Source of the DNA: an uncultured Clostridia bacterium
GTDB taxonomy: Bacteria; Bacillota; Clostridia; TANB77; CAG-508
Assembly: GCA_949443285.1 (NCBI GenBank)
Contig: CASSLW010000015.1
Location: 1-46,599, forward strand
Reading direction: 5' to 3'
Length of the DNA: 46,599 bases
The notes under the pieces are model-generated. The model did no database searches. It was not told where the DNA came from and saw only the letters and a list, made by a program, of their open reading frames with translations. The translations under genes and the position numbers were made by a program. The stretch's first letter is position 1. Each line of letters opens with the position of its first letter. Shown here piece by piece: positions 1-9,003 of the stretch.

Positions 1-35
1 TACGAAAACCCATATATTTTTGATGAAAAAAGTAA

Positions 36-1263
36 CATTTTATCCTTACAGCACTAGTAATAACAATAATTGTGCTATTAATATTGGCAGGGGTAACAAT
101 AACAACACTTACAGGAGATAATGGAATATTAACAAAAGCAACAGAAGCCAAAGAAGAAACAAGAGCAGGGACAGTAGAAGAAGCAAAAGAACTATGGGAA
201 ATAAATAAGCAAGATGGTAGCACAACACAAACATTAGATGAATTCTTATCAAATTTAAAGAAACAAAACCTATTAACAGACAAAGAACTTGAAATAATAA
301 AAGAAACGGGAGAAGTAAAAATAGGAAAAAGAGTAATCATCTTTAGGTTGACGTTAGTAGAAATGTATGACAAAGCAGTGGCAGACGGTTGTATAAACGA
401 AAATGGAACATGCCAAAATAAAGAGCACTTGCACATAGGAGATTACGTGGATTATAGAAATCCAACAACAGGAAGTAGAAGAGCAAATGCAGTGGATACA
501 GGATACGAAAGTGACCAAATATATGAAGCATCAAATAACCAATTGAATTGGAGAGTATTAGGAAAAGACGAAACAACAGGGGGAATAAAGTTAATATCAG
601 GAAGACCAATGAAGAGCAATAATGGAGAAGATGACCCATATTTGCACTTATATGGAGCAAAAGGTTATTTAAATTCAGAAACGATATTAAATAATTTGTG
701 TAGTTTATATACAACGCAATATGGTACAGCAAGAAGTGTAAATATAGATGATATAAATGAAATAACAGGAGTGACAACAGAAGAAAAAATAAAAGAAGTT
801 AATAAAGCTACAATTTGGTGGGGAGATATACAATACAATGATCCATATAATATTGAAAATCAATATACTCCACAAAGTTGGTTAAATGGAAAGTATAAAA
901 CGACAGTATCAGGGATAGTTGATAATTATGTATATACAATAAATTCAGGAGAAGAGCCAGAAATAAAGATAACAAATACAAGAGTGTACGATATTTTATT
1001 TGATAATATAGATAAGGCAAGTTATTGGTTAGCTTCTCGTTGTGTATTAGCAAGTTCTGACGTTGCTCAGTTTGCAGTTCGTGATATTGCTATGAGAAAA
1101 GATACTGCTCGTGTGGCATCGTTTGGTCTTTTTAGTTCAACTAATGATATAGAAAAAGAAAATATTCGACGGAGTACGTCCTGTGATAGTACTAAAATCT
1201 AGCATCACAGAAAAAGAAGTACCTAAAATAGCTGATAAAACAGAAGAAACATGGAATTTTTAA
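36..1263 (+). CDS. Prepilin-like surface protein with DUF6273-type C-terminal domain; 5' broken, +1 recoding site at CGG
   Basis: The hydrophobic segment ALVITIIVLLILAGVTI followed by TLTGDNGIL is typical of clostridial prepilin-like proteins. The normal MK..GITLT start is missing: an in-frame TAA lies at 33-35, and an ATG at 23-25 is in another frame, so the N-terminus is disrupted or mis-assembled at the contig edge. The C-terminal domain carries YWLASR, FAVRD and FGLFSS, the pattern of DUF6273/C-lectin-like domains. The frame as written ends at 1202 with a nonsense tail. Skipping C1170, the first base of an in-frame CGG, gives IRGVRPVIVLKSSIT and a stop at 1261-1263, and VRPVIVL is the conserved family end. 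Codon use changes near 1037 from A-rich to CGT/GCT/TCT-rich. Family assignment is fairly sure; function (adhesin or pseudopilin) is not. Confidence 0.6.
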
Positions 1264-1286
1264 ACTACAAAAAACAAATAGAAATA

Positions 1287-1337
1287 AAAATTGTCTTAGT
1301 TTTTGTATCAATTGAACAAAAACTGAGACAATTTTTT
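1287..1337 (+). terminator. Rho-independent terminator
   Basis: AAAATTGTCTTAGTTTTTGT pairs with the arm at 1315-1335 (ACAAAAACTGAGACAATTTT), which ends in a T run. It follows the prepilin-like gene. Confidence 0.8.
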
Positions 1338-1350
1338 AATGTTCACAGTA

Positions 1351-1380
1351 TAGACATAATTACTGTTTATAATATATAAT
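1351..1380 (+). promoter_or_regulatory. Sigma-A-like promoter of the two-component operon
   Basis: TAGACA (1351-1356), an 18-base spacer and TATAAT (1375-1380) stand just upstream of the AGGAG ribosome site (1394-1398) of the response regulator. A second TATAAT lies at 1368-1373. Confidence 0.5.
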
Positions 1381-1407
1381 AAAGAAAACTAACAGGAGTG
1401 GTGAAAA

Positions 1408-2085
1408 ATGATAAACGATACAATACTAATAGTAGACGACGAGCAAAGAATGAGAAAACTAATAAAAGACTTCCTAGCGGCAAAAGGATTTAGCATAATA
1501 GAAGCAGAAGACGGAGAAAAAGCACTAGAAATATTCGAAAAACAAAAAAGCAAAATCAACTTAATAATATTAGATGTAATGATGCCAAAACTAGATGGTT
1601 GGTCTGTGTTAAGACAGATAAGACAACAATCTAAAGTACCAATAATAATGCTAACAGCAAGAGGAGAAGAGCAAGACGAGTTATTTGGATTTGAACTAGG
1701 AGTTGACGAATACATATCAAAACCATTCAGCCCCAAAATACTAGTAGCAAGAGTTGAAGCAATATTAAAAAGAACAAGCCAAGTATCAAGCGAAGTAAAA
1801 GAATATGCAGGAATAGAAATAGACAAAGAAGGCAGAACAGTAAAAGTCGACGGTAAGGCAATTGAATTAAGTCTAAGAGAATACGAATTATTAGTATATT
1901 TAATAGAAAATGAAAACATTGCATTATCAAGAGACAAAATACTAAATAATGTATGGAACTATGACTATTATGGAGATTCAAGAACAATAGACAGTCACAT
2001 CAAAAAAATAAGACATAAACTAGGAAAAAAAGGAAAATATATAAAAACAATGAGAGGCGTTGGATATAAATTTGAAGTAAAATAA
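1408..2085 (+). CDS. OmpR/PhoB-family response regulator
   Basis: 225 aa, normal length for the family. The receiver domain (about 1-118) has the acidic pair D10-D11, the phospho-acceptor D56 in LDVMMP, T83 and K105 in SKPF. The winged-helix DNA-binding domain (about 130-223) ends with RTIDSHIKKIRHKLG and TMRGVGYKF. An AGGAG site precedes the ATG by 9 bases. The partner kinase starts 17 bases downstream, so the two form one operon. It should bind DNA when phosphorylated; the regulon is unknown. Family assignment is certain. Confidence 0.96.
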   Translation: MINDTILIVDDEQRMRKLIKDFLAAKGFSIIEAEDGEKALEIFEKQKSKINLIILDVMMPKLDGWSVLRQIRQQSKVPIIMLTARGEEQDELFGFELGVDEYISKPFSPKILVARVEAILKRTSQVSSEVKEYAGIEIDKEGRTVKVDGKAIELSLREYELLVYLIENENIALSRDKILNNVWNYDYYGDSRTIDSHIKKIRHKLGKKGKYIKTMRGVGYKFEVK

Positions 2086-2102
2086 GAAAAGGGGACATAT
2101 TA

Positions 2103-3617
2103 ATGAAAGCGAAGCACAATCCATTAGAATCTGTTAGAGTAAAACTATTTATTACTATATCCACAATAATAATATTAATAATTGTATTTTTAGTAATAGT
2201 AAATAATCTAGTATTAGGACAATTCTATATATACAGCAAAAGACAAGCACTAAAATCCGTATATGAAACAGTAAATGAATACTATCAAAATTCACAAAAT
2301 GGAGACTTAGAAACACAATTAGAAAAAATTGCAATACAAAACAACTTTGATATACTAATAAAAAATAATCAAAATGTAAGTATATACACATCAAACAAAG
2401 ACTTCTATTCCACATTAGGTCAAATGAACGAAATGACGTTAAAATTTAAAGTTGGAATGGGAGAAATAATAGAAGAAAGTGACCAATATGTAATAAAAAA
2501 AATAAAAGATAGCAATAATGGAGTAACATATGTATTGCTATCAGCAATGTTAGACAATGGATATCAACTATATATAAGAATTCCACTAAATGCAATTCAA
2601 GAAAGTGTAAAAATATCAAATAACTTTTTATACTTAATGGCAGGAATGACGATACTAATTTCAGCAGTAATAGTATCATATGTATCTAGAAGATTTACAG
2701 ACCCAATTTTAGAATTAAACGACATTGCAAAAAAAATGTCAAACCTAGACTTTAGCCAAAAATACAAAATTACAGACGTTGGAGACGAAATAAATAATTT
2801 AGGAAAAAGTATAAATGTAATGTCTACAACCCTAGAAAAAACAATAAAACAATTGAGAAAAACAAATGTCGAACTAGAAAAAGACATCGAAGAGAAATCA
2901 AAAATAGACGAAATGAGAAAAAGCTTCATATCAGACGTATCACACGAACTAAAAACACCGATTGCACTAATACAAGGATATAGCGAAGGATTATTAGAAA
3001 ACGTAAACACAGATGAAGAAAGTAGAAAATTCTATGCAGAAGTTATACTAGACGAAACAAATAAAATGGACAAATTAGTAAAACAATTGCTACAGCTAAT
3101 GAAGCTAGAATATGGAAAAAGAGAATTCAACGACAAGAAATTTAACATTGTAGAACTTGAAAAAGAAGTTGTAAGAAAATCAAAAGTAATGTTAGAAGAA
3201 AAAGGAATTGCAGTAGAATTTGAAACACCTGAAGAGGTAAATGTAATAGCAGACGATTTTTATATTGAACAAGTAGTTAGTAACTATTTAACAAACGCAA
3301 TAAAAAATGTAAAAAAAATAAACAACAAAAAAGTAATAAAAATAGAAAACGCAATAGACGTTGAAAATAGCAAAGTAAGAGTGAAAGTATTCAATACAGG
3401 TGACAACATACCAGAAGAACATATGGCGAAAATATGGAATAGATTTTATAAAATAGACGAATCACGAAACAGAAATGACGGAGGAACAGGTATTGGACTA
3501 TCCTTTGTAAAAGCCATTATGAATAATTATCAAAACAGTTATGGAGCTATAAACAAAGACGACGGAGTAGAATTTTACTTTGAAATTGCCACTGGGGACG
3601 GACCTTTTTGGCAATAA
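2103..3617 (+). CDS. Membrane sensor histidine kinase
   Basis: 504 aa. Transmembrane helix at about 15-38, an extracytoplasmic sensor region of about 135 residues, a second helix at about 175-193, then HAMP (about 193-245), a coiled-coil linker, the HisKA H-box with H281 in SHELKTP, and a HATPase domain with N-box (SNYLTNAIKN), G1 (NTGDN) and GGTGIGLSFVK. It should phosphorylate the upstream regulator. Oddity: the last residues, TGDGPFWQ, are encoded by the first arm of a palindrome cluster that begins at 3594. The natural C-terminus appears to have been replaced or extended by that element. Confidence 0.95.
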   Translation: MKAKHNPLESVRVKLFITISTIIILIIVFLVIVNNLVLGQFYIYSKRQALKSVYETVNEYYQNSQNGDLETQLEKIAIQNNFDILIKNNQNVSIYTSNKDFYSTLGQMNEMTLKFKVGMGEIIEESDQYVIKKIKDSNNGVTYVLLSAMLDNGYQLYIRIPLNAIQESVKISNNFLYLMAGMTILISAVIVSYVSRRFTDPILELNDIAKKMSNLDFSQKYKITDVGDEINNLGKSINVMSTTLEKTIKQLRKTNVELEKDIEEKSKIDEMRKSFISDVSHELKTPIALIQGYSEGLLENVNTDEESRKFYAEVILDETNKMDKLVKQLLQLMKLEYGKREFNDKKFNIVELEKEVVRKSKVMLEEKGIAVEFETPEEVNVIADDFYIEQVVSNYLTNAIKNVKKINNKKVIKIENAIDVENSKVRVKVFNTGDNIPEEHMAKIWNRFYKIDESRNRNDGGTGIGLSFVKAIMNNYQNSYGAINKDDGVEFYFEIATGDGPFWQ

Positions 3618-3678
3618 ATTGCCATTTTCCTCCGTCCCTGTTGGCAATTTTTTGCCATAGGGGACAGTCCTTACTGTC
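3594..3678. repeat. Cluster of nested palindromes at the kinase 3' end
   Basis: GGGACGGA (3595-3602) is inverted as TCCGTCCC (3631-3638). Inside it lies TTGGCAA (3608-3614)/TTGCCA (3619-3624). A second TTGGCAA (3641-3647)/TTGCCA (3652-3657) hairpin and GACAGT (3663-3668)/ACTGTC (3673-3678) follow. Local GC is well above the flanks. It resembles a dispersed palindromic (REP-like) element more than an ordinary terminator. Confidence 0.7.
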
Positions 3679-3699
3679 ATATTTTGAAAAAATTAGTAA

Positions 3700-3728
3700 C
3701 AAAAACCCTTGAAATATCAAGGGTTTTA
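3700..3728 (+). terminator. Probable terminator after the two-component operon
   Basis: AAAACCCTTGA and TCAAGGGTTTT form a strong hairpin with an A-rich and T-rich side, so it could act in both directions. Confidence 0.65.
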
Positions 3729-3837
3729 GCTGTATTTGTCGAATTTTGTCGATGAAAAGTTCTTTACAAATGTCAAAAAATGTATTAAGATAATAACAAG
3801 AGTTAACTCAAAATAAAAATTAAACAGGAGGAAAAAA

Positions 3838-4449
3838 ATAAAACGATTTAGATACACGACAATTTACATCAATATTGTAAGTCTCATAATATCAATAATT
3901 ATTTTTTCAAATATTAATTTATTTTTATCAAATTTAAATCAAACAACAGCACAAGAAACAGTACAAGATAATATTGAAATCAAACAAGAAAATCCAAGCC
4001 AAACAGAAGAAAACAACCAAGAACAGAAAACTAATGAAAATAATACACAAGATACAACTATGTGGCAATTAGAGATTCCAGCAATAGAATTAAAAGCGCC
4101 AATAGGAGAAGGAACAACAAAAGAAGTTATGGATAAGTACATTGGTCATTTTGAAGAAACTTCAAGAAATAATGGGAATATTGGGCTAGTAGCTCACAAC
4201 AGAGGATTTGAAAACAATTATTTTGCAAACCTAAAGAAGCTAAAAAAAGGAGATATTATCACATATTATTGTAATGGAGAAAAACGAGAATACCAAGTAG
4301 AGACAATAGCCATAATAAAAGATACAGATTGGAGTTATTTAGAAAAAACAGAAGATAATACCATAACACTAATTACATGTGTTGAAGGACAACCAGAATA
4401 TAGAAGATGTATACAAGGAAAAGAAAGGAATGAATTAAAAATTGAATAA
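3838..4449 (+). CDS. Sortase (class D-like) with apparent AUA start
   Basis: The catalytic domain has H120 in LVAHNRG, C181 in TLITC, and the Arg pair in EYRRC, as in sortases. No ATG precedes the needed N-terminal anchor. The frame is open back to ATA at 3838, six bases after a perfect AGGAGG (3826-3831), giving (M)KRFRYTTIYINIV and a transmembrane helix (about 8-30), then a Gln/Asn/Glu-rich linker. The first in-frame ATG (4060) would remove the anchor. The product is 203 aa from ATA. The stop overlaps the TTG start of the next gene, its probable substrate, by 8 bases. It would attach that protein to the wall or polymerise it. Sortase identity is sure; class and start are less so. Confidence 0.85.
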   Translation: MKRFRYTTIYINIVSLIISIIIFSNINLFLSNLNQTTAQETVQDNIEIKQENPSQTEENNQEQKTNENNTQDTTMWQLEIPAIELKAPIGEGTTKEVMDKYIGHFEETSRNNGNIGLVAHNRGFENNYFANLKKLKKGDIITYYCNGEKREYQVETIAIIKDTDWSYLEKTEDNTITLITCVEGQPEYRRCIQGKERNELKIE

Positions 4450-5728
4450 AAATATAATTAAAAAAACAAGAAGAATTGCAATAGTAGTTGCATTATTAAT
4501 AATGAATTTATTAACATTAGGAAACAGTATATATGCTGCAAGTTTTAGCGAGATAAATACATATTCAATAGGAGATTGTGGAGCATTAATGACATATCAA
4601 GGCGCACAAGTTCAAGCGATTTATATAGAAAGTAATCAAAATGGAGCATCGTATCCAGCATATTGTATGGATAGAACAAAGCCAGGAGCAGAAAAAGGAA
4701 GTTACAATGTTACTACTAAAACAACATTACAAGATGTAGGATTGTGGAGAGTAATTACTAATGGATATCCATATAAATCTTTGGGAGAACTAGGTGTAGC
4801 GAATCAATGGGAAGCATTTACAGCTACAAAACAAGCAGTATATTGCTACATACATGGTAAAAAATTAGAATATTTTGGATCAATTGGAACAGAAGCAGGA
4901 AATAGAACACTAAATGCTTTAAGAATGATATTAACAAACGCAGCTAATTCAACTGAAACAAAAGTATCAAGTACTATTACAATAAACAGAGTAACAGACA
5001 AATGGGTACAAGATGCAAAAGATAAAAATTATGTATCTAAAACATATAAAGCAACGGCAAATGCTGAAATGTCGAAATATACGATACAACTTAATAGAGC
5101 AGATGGATTAAATATGGCTGGTATAAAAATAACAGATGAAAACAATAATGAGAAAAAAGAATTTTACCCAAATGAGAATTTTAAAGTATTAGTACCAATA
5201 AAAGATATGAAAGAAACTACATCCTTTAATTTAAGTGTACAAGCAAAAGTTAAAACAAAACCAGTATATTATGGAAAAACTCAAAAAGCAGGAACACAAG
5301 ATTATGCAATAACAACAAATCCATATGAAGACGGAACTGGATTTATAACAGAAGAGTACAATAAAAATGAAACAAAATTAATAATACTAAAAAAAGACCA
5401 AGACAATGGAAATAAATTAGAAAACGTAGAGTTTGAATTATTAAATGAAAATAAAGAAACAATATATACAGATTTAAAAACTGATAAAGACGGAAAAATT
5501 GTAATAGAAAATCTAGTTCCAGGGGTATACTATTTAAAAGAAACAAATCCAACAGACGGATATGAGGCTTATCCTGAATTAATAGAAATAAAACTAGATT
5601 TAAATCAAGAAATGACAGTAACAGTAAATAATAAAAAAGAAGAAAAACCAAAAGTGGAAACAAACAAGACTGCGGATAAAGAAGTTAAAACAAAAGAAGT
5701 AAAAAAATTGCCAGTAGCAGGAATGTAA
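4442..5728 (+). CDS. Cell-surface protein with thioester and Cna-B domains, sortase substrate
   Basis: 428 aa, TTG start. Signal peptide at about 1-32 (ending NSIYAAS). An N-terminal thioester-type domain has C75 in AYCMDRTKPG and Q131 in TATKQAVYC, the Cys-Gln arrangement of adhesins that bind host surfaces covalently. A Cna-B domain follows (about 315-400; LIILKKD, LVPGVYYLKET with the Glu of the isopeptide type). The protein ends KKLPVAGM, a sorting-like LPxxG motif, but the gene stops there with no hydrophobic helix or charged tail. The upstream sortase is translationally coupled. It may be a non-classical sortase substrate or a pilin-tip-like adhesin. Confidence 0.82.
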   Translation: MNKNIIKKTRRIAIVVALLIMNLLTLGNSIYAASFSEINTYSIGDCGALMTYQGAQVQAIYIESNQNGASYPAYCMDRTKPGAEKGSYNVTTKTTLQDVGLWRVITNGYPYKSLGELGVANQWEAFTATKQAVYCYIHGKKLEYFGSIGTEAGNRTLNALRMILTNAANSTETKVSSTITINRVTDKWVQDAKDKNYVSKTYKATANAEMSKYTIQLNRADGLNMAGIKITDENNNEKKEFYPNENFKVLVPIKDMKETTSFNLSVQAKVKTKPVYYGKTQKAGTQDYAITTNPYEDGTGFITEEYNKNETKLIILKKDQDNGNKLENVEFELLNENKETIYTDLKTDKDGKIVIENLVPGVYYLKETNPTDGYEAYPELIEIKLDLNQEMTVTVNNKKEEKPKVETNKTADKEVKTKEVKKLPVAGM

Positions 5729-5737
5729 AAAAATATG

Positions 5738-5766
5738 TTGAAAAAAAAATAGAAAACATATATAAT
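5738..5766 (+). promoter_or_regulatory. Sigma-A promoter
   Basis: TTGAAA (5738-5743), 17 bases, TATAAT (5761-5766), upstream of the CorC-like gene and its AGGAG site. Confidence 0.75.
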
Positions 5767-5806
5767 AGGTACATAGTTTTAAAGAAAAAAAGGAGTATGA
5801 ATAAAA

Positions 5807-7126
5807 ATGTTTTCACAACTAATAGTTTTACTTATATTAATATTATTAAATGCATTTTTTGCAGCAAGTGAAATAGCTTTTATATCATTAAATGATGCTA
5901 AAATAGAAAAACAAGCAAAAGATGGAAATAAGAAAGCAAAGCAAATTGAAAAAATGCTAAGAGAACCAAGTAAATTTTTATCAACAATACAAATAGGGAT
6001 TACATTAGCAGGATTTTTATCAAGTGCTTTTGCATCAGATGCTTTTGCTGAAAGACTAGCGCCAGTATTGTATAATGTAATGCCATTTATAAGCTTAGGA
6101 ATATGGAAAAGTATATCAATAATATTAATAACAATTATATTATCATTTTTCACAATTGTTTTTGGAGAACTTGTACCTAAAAGACTTGCAATGAAACATT
6201 ATGAAAAAATATCATTTGCAACAATAGGAGTAATAAGAATAATTTCGTTAGTAACAGCGCCATTTGTAAAATTACTAACAGTTATAACAAATGCCATTTC
6301 AAAAATATTTGGAGTAGGCGAAAACGAAGAAGAATCTGTTACAGAAGAAGAAATCAAAATGATGGTAGACCAAGGAGAAGAAAAAGGAACAATACAAGAA
6401 GATGAAAAAGAGTTAATAAACAAAGTATTTGAATTTAATGACATAACAGTATCAGAAATAATGAGGCATAGAAAAGATATATTTGCAGTAGATATCAACA
6501 TAAGCGGAGACGAATTAATGCATGAGCTTTCAAAAGAAGAATACCGTTATAGTAGAATACCTGTCTATGATGAGACAATAGATGAAATAAAAGGTGTTTT
6601 ATATGTAAAAGACATATTAAAAAATATCGGTAAAAGAAGTTTTAAAGTAAAAAACATAGTAAAAGATGCATATTTTGTATCGCAAACAAGGCTAATTAAC
6701 GAAGTTTTTAAAGAGTTACAACGAAATAAAAAGCAAATAGCAATAATTGTAGACGAATATGGCGGAACAGCAGGCTTAATCACAATGGAAGACATTATTG
6801 AAGAACTGTTTGGAGAAATATATGACGAATATGACGAAGAAGAAAAAGAATTTGAAAAAATAGATGAAAACACATATATGTTAGCTGGAAATATGGCAAT
6901 TTATGATGTAAATAAAATTCTAAATGCTGAAATACCAGAAGGTGACTATGACACAATATCAGGATTTTTACAAGAACAGCTAGGAAGAATTCCAGAAGAT
7001 GAAGAAACACCAATTGTAGAGACAAAAAAAGTAACATACAAAATACAAGAATGTGAAGATAAAAGAATACTAAAAATAAAAGCATGTAAAAACAATATAG
7101 AAGAAGCAAAAGAAATAGAAGAATAG
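5807..7126 (+). CDS. HlyC/CorC-family membrane protein (CNNM/DUF21, CBS pair, CorC domain)
   Basis: 439 aa, standard length. The DUF21/CNNM membrane domain (about 1-190) includes AASEIAFIS near the N-terminus and ASDAFAERLAP. Two CBS domains follow (about 205-330; VSEIMRHRKDIFAVD, YSRIPVYDETIDEIKGVLYVKD, IAIIVDEYGGTAGLITMEDIIEELFGEI). The C-terminal transporter-associated domain is about 350-430. Members are linked to Mg2+/Co2+ efflux or membrane homeostasis; the ion cannot be told here. An AGGAG lies 13 bases before the ATG. The next gene starts 13 bases after the stop, so they are probably co-transcribed. Confidence 0.95.
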   Translation: MFSQLIVLLILILLNAFFAASEIAFISLNDAKIEKQAKDGNKKAKQIEKMLREPSKFLSTIQIGITLAGFLSSAFASDAFAERLAPVLYNVMPFISLGIWKSISIILITIILSFFTIVFGELVPKRLAMKHYEKISFATIGVIRIISLVTAPFVKLLTVITNAISKIFGVGENEEESVTEEEIKMMVDQGEEKGTIQEDEKELINKVFEFNDITVSEIMRHRKDIFAVDINISGDELMHELSKEEYRYSRIPVYDETIDEIKGVLYVKDILKNIGKRSFKVKNIVKDAYFVSQTRLINEVFKELQRNKKQIAIIVDEYGGTAGLITMEDIIEELFGEIYDEYDEEEKEFEKIDENTYMLAGNMAIYDVNKILNAEIPEGDYDTISGFLQEQLGRIPEDEETPIVETKKVTYKIQECEDKRILKIKACKNNIEEAKEIEE

Positions 7127-7139
7127 GGGGCTAACATAT

Positions 7140-8873
7140 ATGAAAAGAACATTTATAATAAGAAATATAATAATAGCAATAATAGTAGTGGCATTATTAA
7201 TAGGAATAGGATTTTATTTTTTCAACAAATCAGATAATGATTATGAAATTGCAAAAATAGAAAATTACAATTATTTTGTATTAAAGCAAGAAGAAAAGTC
7301 AGGAGTAATAGACAGAAGCGGAAATATCATAATTAACCCAGAATATGATGACGTAAGAATACCTAACCCAGAAAAAGCAATATTTGCATGTTATAGCAAT
7401 TCAGAAGTAAAAATGTTAGATGCAAATAAACAAGAACTTTATACACAATATGAAAAAGTAGAACCAATAAGATTAAGAAATATAGCAAGTGATTTGATGT
7501 ATGAAAAAACAGTTTTAAAATATCAAGAAAATGGCAAGTATGGTCTTATAAATTTAGAAGGAAAGAAAATAATAAAAGCAAATTATGACGAAATAGAAAG
7601 TTTACCATATAAAGAAGGAGAACTTCTTATAAAACAAAACGATAAATATGGTGTTATAAACATAAACGGAAAAGTAGTAGTAAATGCTGAATATGATAAT
7701 GTTGCAGTAGATGCATACCATACAAATGGTGTGGGGTATAAATTTGCAGGATATATAGTATCAAATAAAACAGAACAAGGACATAGATATGGATATATAG
7801 ACTACAAAGGAAAGAAAATGTTACTAACAGAATACAATGAAATATCTAGAATAACAGATATAGAAGATAAAGACCAAGTATATCTAATAGTTGCAAAAAA
7901 CGGACAATATGGAGTAATAAAAAACGGAGAAGAACTAATCAAAAATGAATATCAATCAATATCATATAATAAAACAAATAGATTGCTTACAATTGAAAAG
8001 AGCAAAAAATATGGAACTGCAACATTAGAAGGAAAGACAATATTACCTGAAGAATATGACCAAATAGATATAAATGGAATATATGTATATGCTAAAAAGG
8101 CTGATAACGTTACAGTATATGACAAAAATGGAACAAAAGCTGAAATAGATAAAAATACAGCTATAATTGATACTGAAAATGAAAACTATAAAATAAAATT
8201 AAATACATCAGCAGGAACTAAATATGGTGTTATTGGAAAAGACGGAGAGCAAATAATAGAGGAAAAATATAGTTATATTGAATATCTATATGGAGACTAT
8301 TTTAGAGCTAGTAACGAGAAATCAAAGCTAGGAGTACTAAACAATAAAGGAGAAGAAAAAATTGCAATTGAAAATGATTCACTTCAAAAAATAGAAGAAA
8401 GTACAGTATTACAAGCAACAATTGCAAGTACAAATACAACAATATTATATGATAGCAATATGACAAAAATATGTGAAATGAAAAAAGCGAAAGTTGAAGA
8501 AAAAGATAATTATATCAAAATATATAATAATGAAGAAATGAAATACTTTAACAAAGAAGGAAAAGAGCTTAAAGTTTCAGAAATATATCCACAAAACACA
8601 ATATTTGCAAAAATGGAAAATGGAAAATGGGGATTTGTAGACCAAAACAATAAAATGGTAGTTGAAGCTCAATATGATGAAGTAACAGAAGTTAATGAAT
8701 TTGGATATGCAGCCGTAAAAAAAGAAGGCAAATGGGGAGTAATAAACTCTAAGGGAGAGAAAATATTAGAACCAACATATAAATTTCAAGAAGGAATAGA
8801 ACCATCATTTATAAGCACATATTATCAAGTAGAATACGGTTTTGGTGAAGTTTATTATACAAATATAAAATAA
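7140..8873 (+). CDS. Membrane-anchored WG-repeat protein
   Basis: 577 aa. One N-terminal transmembrane segment (about 7-29) and then a series of WG repeats of about 30-60 residues: KYGLINLEGKKIIKANYDEIE, KYGVININGKVVVNAEYD, QYGVIKNGEELIKNEYQ, KYGVIGKDGEQIIEEKY, KWGFVDQNNKMVVEAQYDEV, KWGVINSKGEKILEP. WG repeats form beta-propeller-like or solenoid folds of unknown ligand, here outside the membrane. A GGGGG ribosome site lies directly upstream. Family is clear; role unknown. Confidence 0.9.
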   Translation: MKRTFIIRNIIIAIIVVALLIGIGFYFFNKSDNDYEIAKIENYNYFVLKQEEKSGVIDRSGNIIINPEYDDVRIPNPEKAIFACYSNSEVKMLDANKQELYTQYEKVEPIRLRNIASDLMYEKTVLKYQENGKYGLINLEGKKIIKANYDEIESLPYKEGELLIKQNDKYGVININGKVVVNAEYDNVAVDAYHTNGVGYKFAGYIVSNKTEQGHRYGYIDYKGKKMLLTEYNEISRITDIEDKDQVYLIVAKNGQYGVIKNGEELIKNEYQSISYNKTNRLLTIEKSKKYGTATLEGKTILPEEYDQIDINGIYVYAKKADNVTVYDKNGTKAEIDKNTAIIDTENENYKIKLNTSAGTKYGVIGKDGEQIIEEKYSYIEYLYGDYFRASNEKSKLGVLNNKGEEKIAIENDSLQKIEESTVLQATIASTNTTILYDSNMTKICEMKKAKVEEKDNYIKIYNNEEMKYFNKEGKELKVSEIYPQNTIFAKMENGKWGFVDQNNKMVVEAQYDEVTEVNEFGYAAVKKEGKWGVINSKGEKILEPTYKFQEGIEPSFISTYYQVEYGFGEVYYTNIK

Positions 8874-8876
8874 AAA

Positions 8877-8925
8877 TAGGGGTTTGATTTAAAATATATA
8901 AATTTTTTATCAGGCCCCTTTATGT
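8877..8925 (+). terminator. Terminator after the WG-repeat gene
   Basis: AGGGGTTTGAT at 8878 pairs, with some G-U, with ATCAGGCCCCTTT, followed by a short T-rich stretch. Confidence 0.55.
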
Positions 8926-9003
8926 GTAATTAATAATTATCAACTTTTTAGGTTTAACTTCATATAAAGAAGTAAATACTATAATATGAAGGAGGGACTT
9001 AAA

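Noticed and set aside
343..1053. Long minus-strand frames opposite the prepilin-like gene
   Set aside because: Low-complexity Leu/Tyr-rich shadows without ribosome sites.
8986..9003. ATG 8986 as start of the patatin gene
   Set aside because: It overlaps the ribosome site used by TTG 9004 and follows a -10 box directly.
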